Shown here: positions 6,431 to 9,617 of the stretch, one piece after another
Numbering within the stretch: position 1 is the stretch's first letter
How the letters are laid out: the number at the start of each line of letters is the position of its first letter
Source of the DNA: an uncultured Planctomycetaceae bacterium
GTDB lineage: Bacteria; Planctomycetota; Planctomycetia; Pirellulales; Pirellulaceae
Reading direction: 5' to 3'
NCBI GenBank assembly: GCA_937967755.1
Contig: CALBTA010000653.1
Location: 1 to 9,617, forward strand
DNA: 9,617 nt
Translations under genes and position numbers: made by a program
The notes under the pieces: model-generated
What the model was told of the DNA's origin: nothing
Seen by the model: only the letters and a program-made list of their open reading frames with translations
Database searches by the model: none

Positions 6431-6495
6431 GTAGACTCTGTACGCCGTGACGAGCGGAAGCGGCGCCGGCGTGGCAATGTGGGTTAAGCCTATTT

Positions 6496-6622
6496 CATCG
6501 TCCTCGTACTCGTGCTCGTCTTCTCGTACTCGATGGAAAGTGCTCGACTCGCCCGTCGAGTACGAGAAGACGAGTACGAGAAGACGAGTACGAGAAGACG
6601 AGGACGAAAAGACGAGGACGAG
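6496..6622. repeat. 14-bp tandem repeat with an inverted partner
   Basis: GAGTACGAGAAGAC occurs three times exactly (6558-6571, 6572-6585, 6586-6599), then as a variant GAGGACGAAAAGAC (6600-6613) and a partial unit to 6622. The left arm (6496-6533) is the reverse complement of the same motif. Positions 6515-6533 pair perfectly with 6556-6574 over 19 bp, then 5 more bp after one mismatch, around a 22-nt loop. The 14-bp period is not a multiple of three, which argues against coding. Confidence 0.8.
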
Positions 6623-6656
6623 TGAGTGCCTCCGTCAACCGCCAGGGACTGTCGGC

Positions 6657-7286
6657 CTACTCTCTTTCCAGCGCCGCTTCCAGTTCAACCGTCAGCCGGC
6701 CGAGCATCTTGCCGGCTTCGAGGGTCTTGCCGCTTTTGATCGCCGTTTCGATCTCTTGCAGCCGCTCGGGCAGATCCTCGGCCGGTTTGCCGGCTTCCGC
6801 CAGGCGCCCGCCCATTTCGCGGATGCGCTCGACCTTTTCTCGCAGGATATTTTTGATGATGGGCCGCGGTTTCTCCTTGGCCAACGCTTGCGCCCGCCGG
6901 CGTTGTTCGTCGCTTAGTTTCGATAGCAACGTGACGCGCACCTTGGTCTGGTACAGCTTGAGTTCCGCCTCGGCTTTCAGCGCCGCGGACATCTGTGCCA
7001 GGATGGCCATCTGATCGAACTCGTCGCCCGCGATCGCCGCCTGCACCTTGGCCGATTCTTCGCCAAAGGCTTTCTTCAGCCGGTGATACTCCGGCTCGGA
7101 CTCGTAGTACGTGTCGACGATCTGCTTCCTCGTTTCGGCATCGACGTCTAAATCGTCCAGCCGGCTGCGGAGCCAAAACGGGTTGGGCAGCATCGTGTCG
7201 AGCGTGTCTTCCGCTGGGCTGCTTGTCGCCGGACAGCAGGCCAGCAACAAGATTGACAGCCCCACGAATTTTGCCGAATGTTTCAT
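6657..7286 (-). CDS. Spy/CpxP- or CnrX-like helical lipoprotein, putative stress sensor
   Basis: The 209-residue protein starts at ATG 7286 with AAGGAG at 6-nt spacing (7298-7293). Residues 1-17 form a lipoprotein signal with lipobox L14-L15-A16-C17, so it should be lipid-anchored outside the cytoplasmic membrane. The mature part is almost all charged amphipathic helix. LDVDAETRKQIVDTYY (46-61) and LSDEQRRRAQAL (124-135) resemble the two LTxxQ-type helices of Spy/CpxP and periplasmic heavy-metal sensors. A long heptad-like C-terminus ends in ELEAALERE. It follows an ECF sigma gene and a small membrane protein on the same strand. That context suggests it senses envelope or metal stress and influences the anti-sigma factor. 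It has few His and no clear metal site, so metal binding is unproven. The extension upstream to 7370 runs through a repeat and is rejected. Confidence 0.65.
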   Translation of the reverse strand: MKHSAKFVGLSILLLACCPATSSPAEDTLDTMLPNPFWLRSRLDDLDVDAETRKQIVDTYYESEPEYHRLKKAFGEESAKVQAAIAGDEFDQMAILAQMSAALKAEAELKLYQTKVRVTLLSKLSDEQRRRAQALAKEKPRPIIKNILREKVERIREMGGRLAEAGKPAEDLPERLQEIETAIKSGKTLEAGKMLGRLTVELEAALERE

Positions 7287-7310
7287 GGTGTTCTCCTTGG
7301 AACGATAGTA

Positions 7311-7388
7311 GTAGGCACGCTCCGCGTGCCGTAACCGAGCCCCGATTACACGTGTTTTAGCGGTCGGCACAGGGACTGTGCCTGCTAC
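7311..7388. repeat. Opposed pair of TCC-loop palindromes
   Basis: GGCACGC-TCC-GCGTGCC (7314-7330) on the plus strand and GGCACAG-TCC-CTGTGCC on the minus strand (7382-7366) have 7-bp stems and the same loop, in opposite orientation. The second overlaps the stop codon region of the anti-sigma candidate gene (stop at 7387-7385). They look like one REP-like family placed as an inverted pair. Confidence 0.65.
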
Positions 7389-7792
7389 CTTTTGGCGGCC
7401 CTCCCTGCTGCCAACAGCGAGTTCGTTTCAGTCGGCCAGACCATCTCTTCTTCGATCGCGGCGTCCGCCTCGAGCCGGTCGACGGCTGCGAGCAGCGAAT
7501 CGCACGCTTTGTTCAGTTCGTGAATTGCCGTAGCATTCGGATCGTCCTGTGCAGGCACCGGAGGATCAGGCAATGTGCCCATTTGATCGCCATCGTCGCG
7601 ATTGTATTGCCAGAACCAGAGTCCGACCGCCGCAATCAGCAGGGCGACCGCGACGCTGGCGAACGCCGCGCGAAGCCGTTGCCGGGATGCCATGTTTCCT
7701 GTCGGTGCGAGTTCGTCAAACTCTGGTGCGAGTTGTTCGTCTACTTCGCGCGCGGCGGTAAACATTTGCTTCAGGTCGTGGTCGTCCGGCAT
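7385..7792 (-). CDS. Small single-pass membrane protein, probable anti-sigma factor
   Basis: The 135-residue protein has an acidic N-terminal part (1-36, HDLKQMFTAAREVDEQ), one transmembrane helix at 42-61 (FASVAVALLIAAVGLWFW), and a C-terminal part of about 74 residues outside. Orientation is inferred from the basic RQRLR before the helix. The start lies 2 nt past the sigma gene stop, with GGAGG (7807-7803) inside the end of that gene. This tight coupling is typical of sigma/anti-sigma pairs. The cytoplasmic part is short and lacks the zinc HxxxCxxC motif of ZAS anti-sigma factors. CnrY-like proteins are similarly short. No sequence family is recognised, so the role rests on gene context and topology. 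Confidence 0.55.
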   Translation of the reverse strand: MPDDHDLKQMFTAAREVDEQLAPEFDELAPTGNMASRQRLRAAFASVAVALLIAAVGLWFWQYNRDDGDQMGTLPDPPVPAQDDPNATAIHELNKACDSLLAAVDRLEADAAIEEEMVWPTETNSLLAAGRAAKR

Positions 7793-7794
7793 GG

Positions 7795-8313
7795 CTAGTC
7801 CACCTCCAGTTCCGCCGCCAGGATTCGGCGCAACGCATCTTTGCCGCGCTGAAAATGTTGGCTGGCCGCCCCAAAGCTAATTTCCATCACCTCAGCCGCC
7901 TGGCGCACGGTCATCTCTTCGTAGTAAATCAGGTGCAGTACTTGCCGCTGCCGATCGGAAAGCTGCCGCATAGCGTTCCACAGTTGTTCGCTTAGCTCGA
8001 CCTGTTGCAGAAGATTCGCTTCGCCCGTCGAACGGGTATCTGATAGCTCCTCGATTGGCGTCGAGGGTTCCCGCGGGCCGCCCCGGTGGCGTCGCCGAAT
8101 CGCTTCCCAGGCGACGTGGCGGATCACGCCGAAGGCCCAGGTTGAAAAGCGGCCTTCCCCGCGAAACTTCGCCTTGCCTTCCAGGATGCGGCAATAGGCC
8201 TGCTGCAACACGTCGGCCGCCAGATCCCGGTCGCGCCGGCAACAAACCATCGCCCAGCCAAAAGCCGACCGGTGCAAAGCCGCCAACTGCCGCCGAATTT
8301 CCTCAGGCTGCAT
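7795..8313 (-). CDS. ECF-type RNA polymerase sigma factor
   Basis: The 172-residue protein has the two-domain layout of extracytoplasmic-function sigma factors. Region 2 spans about residues 12-75 (RDRDLAADVLQQAYCRIL, then the FSTW motif at 56-59 and VIRHVAWEAIRRR). Region 4 spans about 117-165 (LSDRQRQVLHLIYYEEMT, then VRQAAEVMEISFGAASQHF). A linker of about 40 residues joins them, and no extra C-terminal domain is present. It would direct RNA polymerase to a small regulon when freed from its anti-sigma factor. The start codon is ATG at 8313; the SD is weak. The downstream genes are the likely anti-sigma and a lipoprotein sensor. Self-activation is common in the class, but no convincing ECF promoter is seen upstream (a lone GGAAC lies at 8382-8378). 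Confidence 0.9.
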   Translation of the reverse strand: MQPEEIRRQLAALHRSAFGWAMVCCRRDRDLAADVLQQAYCRILEGKAKFRGEGRFSTWAFGVIRHVAWEAIRRRHRGGPREPSTPIEELSDTRSTGEANLLQQVELSEQLWNAMRQLSDRQRQVLHLIYYEEMTVRQAAEVMEISFGAASQHFQRGKDALRRILAAELEVD

Positions 8314-8381
8314 GGTGCCACGTCCCAGGATCTATTCTTCTAGAGGGTGAGTGTCGGCTTGCGGCTGCTTGTATGACGTTC

Positions 8382-8410
8382 CTCCGCAAAAACTTTTTAG
8401 ATCTGCGGAG
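8382..8410. repeat. Inverted repeat between the HNH gene and the sigma gene
   Basis: CTCCGCA (8382-8388) and TGCGGAG (8404-8410) form a perfect 7-bp stem around a 15-nt loop rich in A and T. It starts 20 nt past the HNH stop codon. No T-run follows the stem, so it is at best a poor terminator. It could also act in the sigma-gene promoter region. Confidence 0.4.
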
Positions 8411-8429
8411 CCGGGGAATGGCGGCTACG

Positions 8430-8885
8430 CTAGTTGCGAGAGGCCGGTTTGCTCAACCAGGTTTTTATTGCGGGCCGGCGAACCGCTGCTTGGGCAATAG
8501 TAGCGCCAAGTTCCGTATCCCTTTCAATCTCACTCCGCGCCATTTCCCCGAGCGCCAAGAGCAAGTGAATCTCTTCTGGAAGCTTTGCCTTCCGCCCCCA
8601 ATTGCACGTTTCGCAGGACAAGAGGAAATTCCAAACACCGTCCGACCCGCCCGTGGACTTTGCACGGATGTGATCGTAGTGGCGTTTGAGATTCGGGTTG
8701 TTCAGCCGTTTGCCGCAACAGTGGCACTTGAACGATGTTTTCTTGCCGACCCCCCTTTTTTGCCGCTCATTGAGGCGTTTGCGCGCCTTGGATTCGGCAT
8801 TAACGGCTTTCTGCAATTGGCCTCGCTTCTTGGCCAGATTCGACACCCGCGTCTTCAATTTGCGGGCTTGTTGTTCTGTGGTCAC
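8430..8885 (-). CDS. HNH endonuclease domain protein, stand-alone
   Basis: The 151-residue protein (GTG start at 8885) has a basic, coiled-coil-like N-terminus (residues 4-45) and a complete HNH zinc module. C54 and C57 (CHCCGKRL) and C91 and C94 (SCETCN) are the likely zinc ligands. H69, D71 and H72 (HYDH) supply the catalytic beta-strand, and N86 and N95 complete the pattern. The C-terminus is helical. The GTG is preferred because GGGAGG (8896-8891) lies 5 nt upstream. The open frame reaches 8984, but that extension has no SD and runs into a repeat. HNH folds nick or cut DNA or RNA, in restriction, homing, repair or phage roles. No methylase, intron or transposase lies in the window, so the biological role is unknown. 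Confidence 0.8.
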   Translation of the reverse strand: MTTEQQARKLKTRVSNLAKKRGQLQKAVNAESKARKRLNERQKRGVGKKTSFKCHCCGKRLNNPNLKRHYDHIRAKSTGGSDGVWNFLLSCETCNWGRKAKLPEEIHLLLALGEMARSEIERDTELGATIAQAAVRRPAIKTWLSKPASRN

Positions 8886-8974
8886 TTTTTCCTCCCGGGA
8901 ATTTTTGGTGATTCCGCACGAATCCGCGATCTTTGTTGCGTTGCAACTACCCAGTTTACTTGTTCCTGATGGGC

Positions 8975-9012
8975 CATGTCGCAAGCGACATGATGGACGG
9001 GTTACAAACCCG
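8975..9012. repeat. Double palindrome upstream of the HNH gene
   Basis: CATGTCGC-AA-GCGACATG (8975-8992, 8-bp stem) is followed by CGGGTT-ACA-AACCCG (8998-9012, 6-bp stem). No T-run follows. The pair resembles the other dispersed intergenic palindromes in design. Confidence 0.6.
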
Positions 9013-9041
9013 CCCTACTTGGCCGGTGGAAGTTTTTCAAA

Positions 9042-9077
9042 ATACCCCCTTGCCGGCTGTGAACCTGGGGGTATGAT
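9042..9077 (+). promoter_or_regulatory. Plus-strand promoter candidate overlapped by an inverted repeat
   Basis: TTGCCG (-35, 9050-9055), 16 bp, TATGAT (-10, 9072-9077) reads rightward. ATACCCCC (9042-9049) and GGGGGTAT (9067-9074) form a perfect 8-bp inverted repeat that brackets the spacer and overlaps the -10. This placement suits a repressor or activator site. It points toward the rRNA-leader-like sequence at the right edge. Confidence 0.45.
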
Positions 9078-9220
9078 TCACAATCTTCACTATGTCGGCG
9101 ACTGCTGCTTATGCGGCCGACCTCTGGTTCCACGAACGTTTTGCGGCATTGAAACTGCCCTGCGTTTCATGCGGTGGCGGGTTGCCTTGGAAGGCTCCGC
9201 AAAATCCGTTTGAATGCCGG

Positions 9221-9248
9221 TTGACAGTTTGGCAGGGATTTGCAAAAT
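9221..9248 (+). promoter_or_regulatory. Second plus-strand promoter candidate
   Basis: A consensus TTGACA (9221-9226) is followed after 16 bp by CAAAAT (9243-9248, four of six consensus bases). A start near 9255 would produce a leader carrying the hairpins and the boxA-like site to the right. The weak -10 lowers confidence. Two tandem promoters are typical of rRNA operons. Confidence 0.4.
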
Positions 9249-9287
9249 TCGTGGTTTCCGCCATTGCTTTTAGGTTCCCGTGGTCAT

Positions 9288-9322
9288 GAGTTGAGCGGGG
9301 TGTCGTCTGACCCCATCAACTC
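9288..9322 (+). other. Strong hairpin in the putative rRNA leader
   Basis: GAGTTGA (9288-9294) pairs with TCAACTC (9316-9322), and GGGGT (9297-9301) pairs with ACCCC (9310-9314). A GC/A internal loop separates them, and an 8-nt loop caps the stem. No T-run follows. Confidence 0.55.
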
Positions 9323-9373
9323 CTGCTCACGCGAGAAAAGTTCTGGCTTACGGCAGGCGGCAGTATGAGGCCG

Positions 9374-9401
9374 CGGGTGGTTGGCGAAAGCCTTCCACCT
9401 G
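9374..9401 (+). promoter_or_regulatory. boxB-like hairpin with GAAA tetraloop
   Basis: CGGGTGG (9374-9380) pairs with CCACCTG (9395-9401) with one G-U. After a TT/TT internal loop, GGC and GCC close a GAAA tetraloop (9386-9389). Its position 4 nt before the boxA-like site matches the boxB-boxA order of rrn antitermination leaders. Confidence 0.5.
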
Positions 9402-9404
9402 GAA

Positions 9405-9421
9405 CGATCTTTGACAATTTA
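9405..9421 (+). promoter_or_regulatory. boxA-like antitermination site
   Basis: CGATCTTTGACAATTTA matches the E. coli rrn boxA region TGCTCTTTAACAATTTA at 14 of 17 positions (comparison to recalled E. coli sequence). In rrn operons boxA RNA binds NusB-S10 and prevents Rho termination of the untranslated transcript. The embedded TTGACA has no suitable -10 downstream and is not taken as a promoter. Confidence 0.6.
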
Positions 9422-9555
9422 GTTGTGGTAATTGGCATCTTAAATGTCAGTTGCGTTTATCTGGCGGCTTCGGCTGTTGGCTGAATGTGATTTGGCGTTT
9501 TTGATATGCGACTCAAAAGAGCGCTTTGAATATCGTTACTTTGGGTCATTTCGGA

Positions 9556-9583
9556 CGTGCCGGGGAAGCAATTCCGCGGCGTG
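9556..9583 (+). other. Hairpin with GCAA tetraloop near the right edge
   Basis: CGTGCCG (9556-9562) pairs with CGGCGTG (9577-9583) with two wobbles. After a G-G mismatch, GGAA pairs with TTCC around a GCAA loop (9568-9571). It probably belongs to the same structured transcript as the boxA-like site. Confidence 0.45.
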
Positions 9584-9617
9584 AATGAAACAACCCTTGT
9601 AGCTCACGTAAGTTCAA

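Larger units (their letters stand above)
5745..6656. other. Long non-coding spacer between rpsB and the lipoprotein gene
   Basis: About 0.9 kb with no protein I can recognise on either strand. It holds small hairpins (GCGATGC-GTT-GCATCGC at 5859-5875), an imperfect inverted repeat (5961-5971 with 5990-6001), a perfect 14-bp palindrome AAAGTGGCCACTTT (6097-6110), and the separately listed repeats at 6142-6169, 6277-6307, 6335-6430 and 6496-6622. Part of it is relatively AT-rich (6290-6410). A plausible origin is decayed or accumulated repeat material. Confidence 0.6.
9255..9617 (+). ncRNA. Probable 5' leader of an rRNA operon, cut by the window
   Basis: This non-coding segment has at least four hairpins whose special loops make sense only on the plus strand: GAAA at 9386-9389, TTCG at 9469-9472 closed by C-G, and GCAA at 9568-9571. 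A boxB-like hairpin followed by boxA is the order found in E. coli rrn leaders. The distance from boxA to the right edge (196 nt) is similar to the boxA-to-16S distance in E. coli, so mature rRNA may start just outside. No mature 16S or 23S sequence is visible. An unrelated structured RNA is the alternative. Confidence 0.5.

Noticed and set aside
6558..6622. CRISPR-like array
   Set aside because: The units are contiguous 14-bp tandem repeats without unique spacers, and no cas gene is present.
8378..8382. GGAAC on the minus strand as the -35 of an autoregulated ECF promoter
   Set aside because: No matching -10 element lies at the usual 16-17 bp distance.
8886..8984. ATG start at 8984 for the HNH protein
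   Set aside because: No SD precedes it and the N-terminal 33 residues show no family features; GTG at 8885 has GGGAGG at 5 nt.
9092..9289. 65-aa plus-strand ORF
   Set aside because: No SD, no recognisable family, and it overlaps a promoter candidate; probably chance.
9374..9401. Group II intron domain V (GAAA hairpin)
   Set aside because: It lacks the conserved GAGC...GTTC ends, the AGC triad and the asymmetric 2-nt bulge, and no reverse transcriptase is visible.
9411..9416. TTGACA as a third plus-strand promoter
   Set aside because: No acceptable -10 follows at 15-19 bp, and the bases are better explained as part of the boxA-like site.

Overview
The window looks like a chromosomal segment of a planctomycete, probably from the Pirellulales. 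This is inferred from four things: GC-rich coding sequence, the style of the proteins (a membrane-anchored parvulin with a Pro/Ala/Gln linker, and an ECF sigma/anti-sigma/lipoprotein cluster), long non-coding spacers, and several families of short palindromic intergenic repeats. Every gene called with confidence lies on the minus strand, so it reads right to left. Only the far right edge appears to be transcribed rightward.

Positions 5744-1 (minus) hold the conserved translation/nucleotide block in its classical order: rpsB (5520-4774), tsf (4585-3728), pyrH (3458-2715) and frr (2582-2025). It is followed by a secreted glycerophosphodiester phosphodiesterase (2025-1171), whose start overlaps the frr stop, and by a membrane-anchored SurA/PrsA-like parvulin (1016 to beyond position 1) with its own promoter. 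A sigma70-type promoter at 5744-5716 and a leader of about 190 nt with hairpins precede rpsB. rpsB appears to start with TTG behind a perfect Shine-Dalgarno (SD) sequence. An intrinsic terminator follows tsf, so rpsB-tsf and pyrH-frr-GDPD are probably separate transcripts. Each spacer in this block carries a different palindromic repeat.

Positions 5745-6656 are a long stretch with no convincing gene. It holds palindromes, an array of TAAGT direct repeats, a nested inverted repeat, and a 14-bp tandem repeat (GAGTACGAGAAGAC) whose inverted partner allows a long hairpin. One weak ORF with a good SD lies at 6216-5905.

Positions 8313-6657 (minus) form a regulatory cluster: an ECF sigma factor, a small single-pass membrane protein likely to be its anti-sigma factor, and a Spy/CnrX-like helical lipoprotein. 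This resembles a CnrYXH-type envelope-stress or metal-sensing module. Upstream of it (8885-8430) is a stand-alone HNH nuclease-like protein with a GTG start.

Positions 8975-9617 have no supported gene. They hold a repeat, two tandem plus-strand promoter candidates, and several hairpins with GNRA/UUCG-type loops. One GAAA-loop hairpin is followed 4 nt later by a sequence matching the E. coli rrn boxA at 14 of 17 positions (as I recall that sequence). The best reading is the 5' leader of an rRNA operon whose mature rRNA begins beyond the right edge.
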